Shown: in pieces, positions 1 to 9,604 of the stretch
Numbering within the stretch: position 1 is the stretch's first letter
Layout: each line of letters begins with the position of its first letter
From: Verrucomicrobiota bacterium
GTDB taxonomy: Bacteria; Verrucomicrobiota; Verrucomicrobiia; Chthoniobacterales; UBA10450
NCBI GenBank assembly: GCA_003218305.1
Contig: QHMY01000097.1
Span: 1 to 39,183 of the forward strand
Direction: 5' to 3'
DNA length: 39,183 nt
Notes under the pieces: generated by a model
What the model was told of the DNA's origin: nothing
What the model saw: the letters and a program-made list of their open reading frames with translations, nothing else
Databases searched by the model: none
Position numbers and translations under genes: made by a program

Positions 1-1
1 G

Positions 2-2032
2 AAGCCGGTGCTCGGCCGGATGCTGTTGCCGGAGGAGGATGCGCAGGGCAAGAACCATGTCGTCGTGCTGAGCTATTCGTTTTGGCAGCGCGTCTTGGGC
101 GGGGCGCGCGATATCGTCGGCCGCTCCATCCAGTTGAACGGCGAACCGTATAACGTGGTCGGGGTCGCACCTCAGGGATTTGGCCTGGCCAGCAAAGTCG
201 AGCTCTGGACGCCCATGGCGTTCAAACCGGACGAAACCGCGAACGACGCGCGGGGTGGGCACTACCTTAATGTCGCGGGCCGGCTCAAGCCCGGTGTCAC
301 CGTAGCGCAGGCGAAGGCCGAACTCGTTCTGATCGCGACCCAGCTCGCGCAGCAATACCCGGATTCCAACAAGGGCTGGGGGATTTTTATGATGACGATG
401 CAGGATTACCTGGTGCGCGACGTGAAGCCGGTGCTCTACACCCTCCTCGGCGCGGTCGGCTGCGTCCTGCTCATCGCCTGCGCGAACCTGGCCAACCTGC
501 TCCTGGCCCGGGCCACCGCGCGCCACCGCGAGATTTCGATTCGCGCCGCCCTCGGCGCCGGACGCGGACGGCTCGTTCGCCAGCTTCTTACGGAAAGCGT
601 GGTCCTGGCGATTTTCGGGGGAGCAGCCGGCGTGCTTCTCGCGCGCTGGGGGCTCGATGCGTTGCTGGCGCTGGCGCCCGCGAGCCTGCCCCGCATCACG
701 GAGATCCATCTCGATTCCAGCGTGCTTCTTTTTTCCCTCGCGCTCAGCATCGCAACGGGACTGATTTTCGGGATTGCGCCCGCCTGGCTCGCCGCCCGCG
801 CCGACGTGAACGAAGCGTTGAAGCAGGGAACGCGCGGCTCGACGGAAGGTGGCGCGCGAGGGCGGCTGCGGAGCGCCCTGGTGGTCATCGAAGTCACGTT
901 TGCGCTCGTCCTTCTGGGCGGCGCGGGTCTGCTGGCGCGCAGCTTCATGCAGCTCGCCAAAGTTGATCCCGGTTTCATTCCCGACAATGCGACCCTGATC
1001 CGGCTTTCCTTGCCGCAAAAGAAGTACGGCCTGCCCGAGCAGCAGACGGCATTCGCCAACGCGCTCCTGGAACGGATGAAGAATCTGCCGGGCGTTCAAG
1101 CCGTGGGCGTCACCCATTCGATGCCGCTGGTGAGCGATTACGTGCTTGGTTTTAATATCGAGGGCCGCCCGGCTATCGACCCGAGCGATCTGCCCAGCAC
1201 CAATTATTATGCGGTCACGCCCGACTATTTCCACGCCATGGGCATTCGCCTGATTCGCGGCCGCGTCTTCACGCCCCAGGATGACGCGAAGGCGCCGCGC
1301 GTCGCTCTCATCAACGAAACCATGGCCCACCAGTTTTTCCCTAACGAAGATCCCATCGGGAAACGGATCAATATCACCAACGGTCCCGATACCTGGCGCG
1401 AGATTGTCGGCATCGTTGCGGATATCAAGCAATACGGCGTGGACAAGGCCACCAGCGCCCAGTCCTACGAGCCATTCGCCCAGGTGCCGTTCACGTCCAT
1501 CAACTTAGTCGTCCGGACCAAGGGCTCGCCGGCCGCGCTGCTGGGCGCCATTCGGCCGGCCGTTTATGCCGTGGACAAGGACCAGCCTGTCGGCACGATT
1601 CGTCCGCTCGAGGAAATCGTGGCCGACACCATCGCGCGCCAGCGCTTCGCCCTGCTGTTACTGACGGTGTTTTCGTCCGTCGCGCTGGTTATCGCGGCGG
1701 TCGGAATTTACGGAGTCATGGCTTACAACGTCGTGCAGCGGACCGGCGAATTCGGAATCCGGATGGCTCTCGGCGCTCAGCAGCGTGATGTGCTGAAGCT
1801 CGTGCTCACGCAAGGCGGGAAGCTGATCGGTCTCGGGTTGGTGATCGGATTGCTCGCGACGCTTGGTGCGTCACGCGCCATGGGCTCGATGCTCTTCAAC
1901 ACGAGCGCCTACGATCCGCTTACGCTGGCGAGCATCACATTGCTGCTGGGTGCGGTCGCGTTGGTCGCCTGCTTCTTTCCAGCGAATCGTGCCACAAAAG
2001 TGAATCCGATCGAAGCGTTGCGAACGGAATGA
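2..2032 (+). CDS. ADOP-family duplicated ABC permease, 5' end outside window
   Basis: The reading frame is open to the left edge, so about 130 N-terminal residues are missing; the visible 676 codons begin inside the first periplasmic domain (phrase PVLGR, which the downstream paralogs also have near residue 130). What remains is the rest of a MacB-type periplasmic domain, an FtsX core with membrane segments near visible residues 140-265, a second periplasmic domain after a new membrane segment near 290-310, and a final FtsX core from about 555 to the end, closing with the family tail NPIEALRTE. Two FtsX units in one chain of about 800 residues and no ATP-binding domain define the acidobacterial duplicated orphan permease family. 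No ATPase gene adjoins it. Substrate unknown; MacB relatives export peptides, macrolides or lipoproteins. It is the first of four tandem paralogs. Confidence 0.9.
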   Translation, partial: KPVLGRMLLPEEDAQGKNHVVVLSYSFWQRVLGGARDIVGRSIQLNGEPYNVVGVAPQGFGLASKVELWTPMAFKPDETANDARGGHYLNVAGRLKPGVTVAQAKAELVLIATQLAQQYPDSNKGWGIFMMTMQDYLVRDVKPVLYTLLGAVGCVLLIACANLANLLLARATARHREISIRAALGAGRGRLVRQLLTESVVLAIFGGAAGVLLARWGLDALLALAPASLPRITEIHLDSSVLLFSLALSIATGLIFGIAPAWLAARADVNEALKQGTRGSTEGGARGRLRSALVVIEVTFALVLLGGAGLLARSFMQLAKVDPGFIPDNATLIRLSLPQKKYGLPEQQTAFANALLERMKNLPGVQAVGVTHSMPLVSDYVLGFNIEGRPAIDPSDLPSTNYYAVTPDYFHAMGIRLIRGRVFTPQDDAKAPRVALINETMAHQFFPNEDPIGKRINITNGPDTWREIVGIVADIKQYGVDKATSAQSYEPFAQVPFTSINLVVRTKGSPAALLGAIRPAVYAVDKDQPVGTIRPLEEIVADTIARQRFALLLLTVFSSVALVIAAVGIYGVMAYNVVQRTGEFGIRMALGAQQRDVLKLVLTQGGKLIGLGLVIGLLATLGASRAMGSMLFNTSAYDPLTLASITLLLGAVALVACFFPANRATKVNPIEALRTE

Positions 2033-2037
2033 AGAAA

Positions 2038-2065
2038 GTGACGTGTGACATGTGACGTGTGACGA
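2038..2065 (+). repeat. Four-unit GTGACNN heptad tract
   Basis: Starting five bases after the stop of the first ADOP gene, four heptads run without a gap: GTGACGT, GTGACAT, GTGACGT, GTGACGA. Tracts of the same size and spacing follow two other ADOP genes (4518 and 9514). The last heptad contains a GTG in the frame of the next gene, but it is an unlikely start. Confidence 0.85.
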
Positions 2066-2082
2066 GATGGAGAAATGAAAGC

Positions 2083-4512
2083 ATGACGGATCTTCGTTAC
2101 GCCTTCCGGCAGCTGTTCAAGTCGCCGAGCTTTAGCGGCACGGCAATTTTCGCGCTCGCGCTCGGCATCGGCGCCACCACCGCGATGTTCGCGGTCATCT
2201 ACGCGTTTCTGCTCCGACCGCTCCCTTTTTCCGATCCGGAGAAACTGGTCATGCTCCAGTCGCGGAGCACGCGATCCGGCAGCGATCTCGGGGTGAACTA
2301 CCTCGATTTCCTCGATTGGCAGAAGCAAAGCAGAAGTTTCTCCGATCTGGCATTTTTAAATCTGCGCTGGAATGGAAATCTCGAGCCCGGCGTCGGCGCG
2401 ACCGAGACGCTCAAGACAACCTTTACGACGGCGAATCTTTTCGATCTCCTCGGGGTGCAGCCCGTGTTGGGTCGCAACCTCACCGCCGTTGATGACGAGA
2501 AAGGCGCGCCGAAAGTCATGCTCATCAGTGAGCGGCTCTGGAAGAGATCATTCGGCGGCAACCCCTCCATCATTGGCCGTGACGTTCGGCTCGACGGCAC
2601 TCCCCGCACGATCGTCGGCGTGATGCCGGCCGGTTTCCGTTTCCCTTCCCAGACCGATCTCTGGGTCCCGATGGCTTCCGTTTTCGCAATGAACGACAAT
2701 CGTTCCTGGCGCGCGGATCAGGCGATCGGCCGATTGAAACCGGGCGCCACGGCGCAACAGGCGCAGGCCGAGATGGCGCTCATCGCCGAGCGCCTCGCCT
2801 CGCAATATCCCGAGACCAACAAGGAGATCGGCGCTGCCGTGATTCCATTGCGCGATCACTGGACCGGAGGGGTCCGTTTTTCGTTGCTCCTGCTTCTGGC
2901 TGGTTGCGGGGGCGTCCTGCTCATTGCCTGCGCCAACGTGAGTCAGCTTCTCCTCGCTCGCGCGGCTACCCGGGAACGCGAACTCGCGGTCCGCGCCGCG
3001 CTCGGCGCCAGCCGGTGGCGCCTCGCGCGCCAGGCTTTGGCCGAGTGCGCCTTGCTCGCGCTCATCGGCAGCGTAGTCGGTGTGCTCATGGCGTTTTGGC
3101 TGGTTGAGCTGGTCGCGGCCTCGATTCCGATCGAGCTGCCCTTCTGGATCAAGATCGACGTCAGTCCGCGCGTCCTTGGTTTCACGGTGATTGTTTCGTG
3201 CTTCACCGCCTTGCTCGCCGGATTCCTGCCCGCGTGGCAATCGACACGGGTGGGTATTTCCGGATCGCTCAAAGCCGCGGGTGCCGGCAACTCCGGCGGC
3301 ACCGGCATCGGGGCGCGCTCTCGCGAACTCCTGACCGTCGCGCAGGTGGCTGTCTCGATTGTCCTTCTCGTGGGCGCCAGTCTGGTTCTGCGGAGCGTGC
3401 TTAAGTTGAAGGAGGTCAATCCGGGCTTCGATGCGCGCAACGTCCTGATGATGGAAGTGAACCCGACCTACAACAGCGCAGAGCCGGCCCAGACTCGCGT
3501 GGATCGGTTCACGCGGGTGCTGGAGCGCATCAGTGAAATGCCCGGAGTCGAATCGGTCGCGGCCAATAACAGTCCGCCGTTCGTGCCGCAACGGCCGTGG
3601 AATTGCGCGGAGTTTTCCGCCGAACATCAGTCGGTTGACGAACAAAGCCGCAACCCGCGCGCGAATTTTCAAACCGTCAGCGCCAAATATTTTCAGACGC
3701 TCCGGATTCCATTGCTGAGTGGTCGCGTGTTTGATGAGCGCGACAAACTGGAGGCCCTGCGCGTTTGCCTGATTAGCGAGGGATTGGCGAAGCGGCTCTG
3801 GGCGGGAGAGGACGCGGTCGGCAAGCGCGTGAAAATGGGCAAGCCCGAGGGTGGCCCAAACCCGGAGTGGATGACCGTTGTCGGCGTAGTTGCTGACGTG
3901 CGTCACCAATCGCTCGGCGGCGAGGCCGGGCCGGATCTTTACCTGCCGAGCCTGCAACTAGCCTGGAAGCAAATGCATTTCCTGATCAGGGTGCGCGAAA
4001 ACCTGAAGCCGCTCAGCCTCGTTCCGGCACTCCGGAAAGAGATCGCGGTCATCGCGCCGGAAGTGGGCGTCTTCAATTTTGTTTCGCTCGACGACGAGGT
4101 GGCCAATTCGCTCTGGCAGCAGCGGCTCCAGGGATGGTTGCTCGGATTCTTCTCGATGGTTGCGCTCTCGTTGTCGGCGGCCGGATTATACGGCGCAGTG
4201 GCCTACGGGGTGGCGCAACGGACGCGCGAGATCGGAATTCGCATGGCCCTGGGCGCGACGCGCGCCGCAGTTCTTCGGCTTGTGCTGGGACAGGGGATGC
4301 GGGCGGTGGCCATCGGTCTCGCCTTCGGTGTGGGCGGCGCGCTCATCGTGTCGCGCGTCCTGAACGCTTCGCTTTTTGGGGTGAGCGGCCACGATCTCGC
4401 GAGCTATGGAGCTGCTTGTCTGGTCCTCGCGGTGACTGCGACGATCGCCAGCGTTATTCCCGCGCGTCGCGCGAGTCTCGTTAGTCCAATGGAGGCGTTG
4501 CGGACGGAGTGA
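2083..4512 (+). CDS. ADOP-family duplicated ABC permease
   Basis: An 809-residue inner-membrane permease with the complete ADOP layout. A first membrane segment lies near residues 18-42, followed by a MacB-like periplasmic domain to about 265. Three membrane segments of the first FtsX core follow (about 270-390), with the signature ANVSQLLLARAATRERELAV. A mid-protein membrane segment near 415-435 leads to a second periplasmic domain, and the C-terminal FtsX core starts near 690 and ends in ALRTE. The chosen ATG at 2083 gives the family-typical start MTDLRYAFRQL and has GGAG ten bases upstream; a GTG at 2059 lies in the heptad tract and would add eight atypical residues. It is 50 bp from the preceding paralog and probably co-transcribed. 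It differs most from its neighbours, the two following copies being closer to each other. Substrate and partner ATPase cannot be read from the sequence. Confidence 0.92.
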   Translation: MTDLRYAFRQLFKSPSFSGTAIFALALGIGATTAMFAVIYAFLLRPLPFSDPEKLVMLQSRSTRSGSDLGVNYLDFLDWQKQSRSFSDLAFLNLRWNGNLEPGVGATETLKTTFTTANLFDLLGVQPVLGRNLTAVDDEKGAPKVMLISERLWKRSFGGNPSIIGRDVRLDGTPRTIVGVMPAGFRFPSQTDLWVPMASVFAMNDNRSWRADQAIGRLKPGATAQQAQAEMALIAERLASQYPETNKEIGAAVIPLRDHWTGGVRFSLLLLLAGCGGVLLIACANVSQLLLARAATRERELAVRAALGASRWRLARQALAECALLALIGSVVGVLMAFWLVELVAASIPIELPFWIKIDVSPRVLGFTVIVSCFTALLAGFLPAWQSTRVGISGSLKAAGAGNSGGTGIGARSRELLTVAQVAVSIVLLVGASLVLRSVLKLKEVNPGFDARNVLMMEVNPTYNSAEPAQTRVDRFTRVLERISEMPGVESVAANNSPPFVPQRPWNCAEFSAEHQSVDEQSRNPRANFQTVSAKYFQTLRIPLLSGRVFDERDKLEALRVCLISEGLAKRLWAGEDAVGKRVKMGKPEGGPNPEWMTVVGVVADVRHQSLGGEAGPDLYLPSLQLAWKQMHFLIRVRENLKPLSLVPALRKEIAVIAPEVGVFNFVSLDDEVANSLWQQRLQGWLLGFFSMVALSLSAAGLYGAVAYGVAQRTREIGIRMALGATRAAVLRLVLGQGMRAVAIGLAFGVGGALIVSRVLNASLFGVSGHDLASYGAACLVLAVTATIASVIPARRASLVSPMEALRTE

Positions 4513-4517
4513 AGAAA

Positions 4518-4545
4518 GTGACGAGTGACAGGTGACGAGTGACGT
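4518..4545 (+). repeat. Four-unit GTGACNN heptad tract
   Basis: Again five bases after an ADOP stop codon, with units GTGACGA, GTGACAG, GTGACGA, GTGACGT. It is followed by a short TTCGAAATTC-type AT-rich stretch leading to the next start codon. Confidence 0.85.
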
Positions 4546-4572
4546 GAAGGTCAGAATTCGAAATTCAAGAAT

Positions 4573-7035
4573 ATGCTAAACGATATCCGTTACGGAATAC
4601 GCCAGCTGCTCAAGCATCCGGCTTTCACCATCATCGCCGTGCTGACGCTTGCGCTCGGGATTGGCGCGAACACCGCCATCTTCAGCGTGGTCAACGCGGT
4701 CCTGCTCAAGCCGCTGCCATTTCCCGCGCCCGACGAGCTCATCGCCGTCGGCATGACCGATGCACGGGCCAAGGGAACGCAAACCGAGCTGGGCTCGATG
4801 TCGTATCCGGATTTCTTCGATTTTCGCGATCAAAACCGGACGCTCGCTGACATCACTGCTTATCGCGATCGCTCCTTTGCGCTTACGAGCGAGGAAGGCG
4901 CGACCAGCTTGCGCGGGGTAAAAGTGAGCGCCGAGTTCTTCGACGTGCTCGGAATCAAGCCCCAGATCGGGCGCACGTTTGCGCGCGCGGATGAAGAGGG
5001 CGGCGGCGGACCGGGCGGTTTCAAGGTCATCATCAGCCACGAATTCTGGCTGAAACATTTCGCTGGAGATCCAAACGTGCTGAGCAGGACCGTGACGCTC
5101 GACCGGCGTCCCTACACCGTGACCGGCGTCATGCCAGCAGGATTCCAATTTCCGATCTCGCCCGATCCAATCGATTTCTACGTGACGATCGCGGAAGACG
5201 CGGCGAATCCAGACGGCTCGCAGCCCCAGACCCAGCAGCGCGGGAGCCACAGCCTCGAAGGAATGGCGCGCCTCAAACGCGGCATGACGATCGCGCAAGC
5301 CCAGGCTGACCTGGCGGCGATTGCCGCGCGACTCACGAAACAATATCCGGAGTCGAACACGTTTTTTGGCGTGGCTTCCCGGCCATTGCGCGAAGACATG
5401 ATCGGCGATGTCCGCACGGCCTTGTATATTCTGTTCGGGGCCGTCGTCTGCGTGTTGCTGATCGCCAACGCCAATGTCGCGAACCTGCTGCTCGCACGGG
5501 CGTCGGCTCGCGGAAAAGAGATGGCGTTGCGGGCGGCGATGGGCGCTAGCCGCATGCGTATTATTCGGCAACTCCTGACCGAAAGCGTGCTCCTCTCGGG
5601 ACTCGGCGGCGGGTTGGGCTTGCTTCTCGCGCAATGGGGAACCGAGGCTCTGATTAAGACGGTTCCACAAAATATTCCGCGCATCGGCACGATTCAGCTG
5701 GACGCTGTGGTCCTCGGTTTCACCCTTCTCATTTCGCTCGCTACTGGTGTCATCTTCGGTCTCGTCCCGGCTTGGCAGGCGTCGCACGTCGATCTCAACA
5801 GTTCGCTTAAATCCGGGACGCGCACTGGAAGCGGCGCAGAAAGCAAGGGCCGCGTCCGCAACACTCTCATCATGGCGGAAGTGGCGCTGGCGCTGATGCT
5901 GCTCATCGCCGCCGGCTTATTGATTCAGAGTTTTGCCCGGCTCGGAAAGGTGCAAATGGGCGTGCAAACGGAACGCCTTCTCACCGCCCGCGTGGCGTTG
6001 CCCGACGTGGCCTATCCGAAGAATGAAAACATCACTGCGTTCTTCGACCAGTTTCTGCAGCGCATTCGCGCGTTACCCGGCGTGGAAGCCGCGAGCACGA
6101 TCGTGCCGTTGCCCTTAAGCGGAAGCAACATGGTTACTTCGTTCGATATTCAGGAGCGTCCCCTGCCGGACGGACAACGCGCCGCAGCCCCCGTGCGCAT
6201 TATCGCCAACGATTATTTTAAGGCGATGGGCATTCCGCTGCGACAGGGACGCGTCTTCAATGAGAACGATCGCTTCGAGTCGGCGCCCGTGGTGATCGTA
6301 AACGAGCGTTTCGCGCAGAAATATTTTCCGGGTGAGAACGTCATCGGCAAGCGGATCATGCCTGGTTTTGCGGCGGACGATGCCGGCGAAAAAATGCGCG
6401 ACATCGTGGGCGTAGTCGGAAACGTGAAGCATCTCTCGCTCAGGAACGAGGATTCGCCCGAGATGTACTTGCCGCAGACGCAGATTCCGTTCGGCAACAT
6501 GTCGCTGGTGATCCGGACGAGCGTTTCCAATCCAAACGCCCTTGCCAATTCGGTGCGGAAAGAACTGGCGGCGCTCGATTCGACGATCCCTCTCACCAAC
6601 GTTCGTGTTTTCGACGATTACGTTTCGCGTTCGTTGGCCCGGGCCCGTTTTAACACGCTGCTCCTTTCGATCTTCGCGGGAACCGCGTTGCTGCTGACCG
6701 CGATCGGTATTTACGGCGTGATGGCTTACTCGGTCTCTCAGCGCACGAGCGAGATCGGAATCCGCATCGCCCTGGGCGCAGGAAAGAGCTCCATCTTCCG
6801 CCTCATCGTTGGGCAGGCCATGATGCTCGTTGGCATTAGTCTGGCGGTCGGCCTCGCTGGCGCGTTTGCGGCGACCCGCCTGTTGAACAGCCTGCTTTTC
6901 GGAGTGGGCGCCTCCGACCCCGTGACGTTCGTTGCCATCGCGCTGCTCGTCTCCGCGGTCGCGTTTGTTGCCGCATGGTTGCCGGCGAGACGAGCGACAC
7001 GGGTGGATCCGATCGTCGCGCTGCGCGCGGAATAA
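4573..7035 (+). CDS. ADOP-family duplicated ABC permease
   Basis: An 820-residue ADOP permease, full length. It begins MLNDIRYGIRQLLKHPAF, with the first membrane segment near residues 18-42 (GIGANTAIFSVVNAVLLKPL, the family hallmark), periplasmic domain 1 to about 280, first FtsX core about 285-410, linker and second membrane anchor about 435-455, periplasmic domain 2 to about 690, and final FtsX core about 695-820 with GIYGVMAYSVSQRTSEIGIR. The start ATG has no strong Shine-Dalgarno sequence close by (GAAGG lies about 22 bases upstream). Its sequence is very close to the following gene throughout, so the pair is probably a recent tandem duplication. No ATPase is encoded nearby; a MacB-like ATPase supplied from elsewhere, or an ATP-independent role, are both possible. 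Confidence 0.92.
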   Translation: MLNDIRYGIRQLLKHPAFTIIAVLTLALGIGANTAIFSVVNAVLLKPLPFPAPDELIAVGMTDARAKGTQTELGSMSYPDFFDFRDQNRTLADITAYRDRSFALTSEEGATSLRGVKVSAEFFDVLGIKPQIGRTFARADEEGGGGPGGFKVIISHEFWLKHFAGDPNVLSRTVTLDRRPYTVTGVMPAGFQFPISPDPIDFYVTIAEDAANPDGSQPQTQQRGSHSLEGMARLKRGMTIAQAQADLAAIAARLTKQYPESNTFFGVASRPLREDMIGDVRTALYILFGAVVCVLLIANANVANLLLARASARGKEMALRAAMGASRMRIIRQLLTESVLLSGLGGGLGLLLAQWGTEALIKTVPQNIPRIGTIQLDAVVLGFTLLISLATGVIFGLVPAWQASHVDLNSSLKSGTRTGSGAESKGRVRNTLIMAEVALALMLLIAAGLLIQSFARLGKVQMGVQTERLLTARVALPDVAYPKNENITAFFDQFLQRIRALPGVEAASTIVPLPLSGSNMVTSFDIQERPLPDGQRAAAPVRIIANDYFKAMGIPLRQGRVFNENDRFESAPVVIVNERFAQKYFPGENVIGKRIMPGFAADDAGEKMRDIVGVVGNVKHLSLRNEDSPEMYLPQTQIPFGNMSLVIRTSVSNPNALANSVRKELAALDSTIPLTNVRVFDDYVSRSLARARFNTLLLSIFAGTALLLTAIGIYGVMAYSVSQRTSEIGIRIALGAGKSSIFRLIVGQAMMLVGISLAVGLAGAFAATRLLNSLLFGVGASDPVTFVAIALLVSAVAFVAAWLPARRATRVDPIVALRAE

Positions 7036-7042
7036 GACCTAT

Positions 7043-9508
7043 ATGATGACTGACATTCGCTACGGAATACGCCAGCTGATCAAGCATCCTGGCTTCACTC
7101 TCGTCGCCGTCCTGACGCTCGCGCTCGGGATCGGCGCCAACACCGCCATTTTCAGCGTGGTCAATGCGGTCCTCCTCAAGCCGCTGCCGTTTCCCGCGTC
7201 GGAGGAGCTTGTTGCCATTGGCGGAATTGATCTTACCGAAACGGCTTCGCCTCCAAAGCTCGGTTCGATGTGCTATCCAGATTTCTTCGATTTCCGCGAC
7301 CAGAGCCGCAGCTTCACTAGCATGGCGGCGTATCGCTATCTCAATCTCGCTTTGGTTGATGAACAGGAAGCGCAAAGTTTTCGTGGAATCAAAGTGAGCG
7401 GCGAATTCTTCGACGTGCTGGGCATAAAGCCGATCATGGGTCGCGGATTCGAGCGCGCGGATGAGCAGCCGGGCGGTGGCCCGGGCGGGTTCAAAGTCGT
7501 CTTGAGTTATGGATTCTGGCAGGCCCATTTTGATCGCGCGCCCGAAATAATCGGCCGCGTTCTCATGCTCAATGGGCGCCCCCACACGGTCGTCGGAGTA
7601 ATGCCGGAAGGTTTCCAGTATCCCATCCAAACGGATTCGATCGAGATGTACATCACGCACGCCGAGGACGCGTCGACTCCCGATGGGAGCACGCCCTACA
7701 CGCAACAGCGCGGAAGCCATAGTCTCCTCGGCATCGGACGGCTCAAGCCGGGCGTTTCCCTGGCGCAGGCCAATGCCGAGCTGCGGGCGATCGCCGGCGC
7801 TCTGGAAAAAAAGTATCCTGAGACCAATACGAAGTGGAGCGCCGGACTGCAGCCATTGCGTGATGAACTGGTGGGCGATGTCCGTACCGCACTCTACGTT
7901 TTGTTTGGCGCGGTCATTTGTCTGTTGCTGATCGCAAACGCGAACGTCGCCAATCTTATGCTGGCGCGCGCCTCGGTTCGCGGTAAAGAAATCGCGCTGC
8001 GAAGCGCCCTTGGCGCCAGCCGGATTCGGATTATTCGCCAATTGCTTACGGAAAGTGTGCTTCTCGCCGGACTTGGTGGAGCGCTGGGATTGCTGATCGC
8101 GAAATGGGGAACCGACGCTCTCATCGCAGCGGTGCCGCAAAATATTCCGCGCGTGAGCACAATCCAAATGGATGGAGTCGTGCTCGGGTTCACCCTGCTT
8201 CTTTCTCTCGTCACCGGCATTGTCTTTGGTCTCGTACCGGCGTGGCAGGCGTCGCATGTCGATCTCAATACCGCGCTAAAATCCGGCGTGCGCGGCGCCG
8301 GCGGGACCGAGGGGAAACATCGCGTCCGCAACGCGCTCGTCATGACCGAAGTGGCGCTCGCCTTGATTCTTCTGATTTGCGCGAGCCTGCTCATCCAGAG
8401 TTTCGCCCGGCTCGGGCGCGTCGATACCGGGATGCGCACGGATCACCTTTTTACGGCATCGATCGGCCTCCCGAACGCGGCTTATCCGAAGCCGGAAAAC
8501 ATCATCACGTTTTTCGATCAACTTGTGCCGAGGCTGCGCGCGATTCCCGGAGTTGAATCGGTCACAACGACCTGGCCGCTTCCGCTGAGCGGGAGCAATA
8601 ACATCAGCTCCTTCGACATCGAGGAAAATCCGGCACCGGAAGGACAGCAGCCCGACAGCCCCCATCGAATCGTCGGGCCGGATTACTTCAAGACCATGGG
8701 CATTCCCGTTCGAGAGGGACGCGGCTTCGAGCCGACCGATCAATTCAAATCGTTGCCGGTGGTGATCGTAAACGAACAATTCGCGCGGAAATTTTTCCCG
8801 GGCCAGAAGAACATCGTGGGCAAGCACATTAAACCGAGTTGGGGCGTCGGCGACGAGAAAGCGCTGATGCGGACAATCGTCGGCGTCGTCGGTAACGTGA
8901 AACACCGCACGTTAAACATGGAGGACACCCCGGAGGTTTACCTTTCGTCGTCCCAAATCCCGATGGATTCGATGACGATCGTGGCGCGGACAAGTATCTC
9001 GAATCCGACCGCGATCACGTCCGCTGTTCGCAAGGAACTCGCCGCGGTGGATCGCAACATTCCGCTGGTTCGGGTGCGGATTTTTGACGAGTACCTGGCC
9101 CGCGCTCTGGCCCGGCCACGCTTCAACGCGATGCTGCTCTCGATCTTTGCCGGCACGGCGCTGCTTCTGACCGCGATCGGCATCTATGGCGTGATGGCGT
9201 ATTCGGTTTCGCAACGGACGAGTGAGATCGGGATTCGCATCGCTCTCGGCGCTGGAAAAACCTCGATCTTTCGCCTCGTGGTCGGCCAGGCCATGGCTAT
9301 CGTCGCGATCAGTCTCGTGATTGGAGTGTCCGGCGCCTTCGCGGCGACGCGTTTATTGAACAGCCTCCTTTTCGGAGTCGGCGCGTCGGATCCGTTCACA
9401 TTCGCCGCCATCGTGCTGCTTGTTTCCGTCGTCGCGTTTTTGGCGGCATGGTTGCCGGCTCGCCGCGCGACGCGGGTGGATCCCATCGTGGCTTTGCGCG
9501 CCGAATGA
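7043..9508 (+). CDS. ADOP-family duplicated ABC permease
   Basis: An 821-residue ADOP permease starting MMTDIRYGIRQL; either of two adjacent ATGs (7043, 7046) could be used, seven or ten bases after the stop of the preceding paralog, so the two are almost certainly co-translated. The frame is open further upstream to 6932, but that extension overlaps the previous gene and lacks family similarity. Domain order is as in the other copies: membrane segment, periplasmic domain, FtsX core, second membrane segment, periplasmic domain, and a final FtsX core ending RVDPIVALRAE. The first 45 residues and the last 130 are nearly identical to the preceding gene, while the periplasmic domains have diverged. 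That pattern fits a duplicate with altered ligand or partner specificity. This is the only ADOP-to-ADOP junction in the array lacking the heptad tract. Confidence 0.92.
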   Translation: MMTDIRYGIRQLIKHPGFTLVAVLTLALGIGANTAIFSVVNAVLLKPLPFPASEELVAIGGIDLTETASPPKLGSMCYPDFFDFRDQSRSFTSMAAYRYLNLALVDEQEAQSFRGIKVSGEFFDVLGIKPIMGRGFERADEQPGGGPGGFKVVLSYGFWQAHFDRAPEIIGRVLMLNGRPHTVVGVMPEGFQYPIQTDSIEMYITHAEDASTPDGSTPYTQQRGSHSLLGIGRLKPGVSLAQANAELRAIAGALEKKYPETNTKWSAGLQPLRDELVGDVRTALYVLFGAVICLLLIANANVANLMLARASVRGKEIALRSALGASRIRIIRQLLTESVLLAGLGGALGLLIAKWGTDALIAAVPQNIPRVSTIQMDGVVLGFTLLLSLVTGIVFGLVPAWQASHVDLNTALKSGVRGAGGTEGKHRVRNALVMTEVALALILLICASLLIQSFARLGRVDTGMRTDHLFTASIGLPNAAYPKPENIITFFDQLVPRLRAIPGVESVTTTWPLPLSGSNNISSFDIEENPAPEGQQPDSPHRIVGPDYFKTMGIPVREGRGFEPTDQFKSLPVVIVNEQFARKFFPGQKNIVGKHIKPSWGVGDEKALMRTIVGVVGNVKHRTLNMEDTPEVYLSSSQIPMDSMTIVARTSISNPTAITSAVRKELAAVDRNIPLVRVRIFDEYLARALARPRFNAMLLSIFAGTALLLTAIGIYGVMAYSVSQRTSEIGIRIALGAGKTSIFRLVVGQAMAIVAISLVIGVSGAFAATRLLNSLLFGVGASDPFTFAAIVLLVSVVAFLAAWLPARRATRVDPIVALRAE

Positions 9509-9513
9509 AAGAA

Positions 9514-9541
9514 GTGACGAGTGACCTGTGACATGTGATGA
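9514..9541 (+). repeat. Four-unit GTGACNN heptad tract
   Basis: Third copy of the tract, five bases after the last ADOP stop codon: GTGACGA, GTGACCT, GTGACAT, GTGATGA. The fourth unit has one change from the consensus. Confidence 0.8.
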
Positions 9542-9604
9542 GCAAGACCGACTTCTGACGCCGCTTAATGAACGCTTTCCGCTCGCTCCAATCACCACCT
9601 CGCT

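Noticed and set aside
2548-3957. A 469-codon open frame antisense to the second ADOP gene
   Set aside because: It mirrors the codon periodicity of a GC-rich gene, has no recognisable domain, and a similar frame lies opposite other ADOP copies (4576-5787, 6836-8257).
6932-7042. N-terminal extension of the fourth ADOP gene
   Set aside because: It overlaps the preceding gene and lacks similarity to family members, which start MTDIRYGIRQL.
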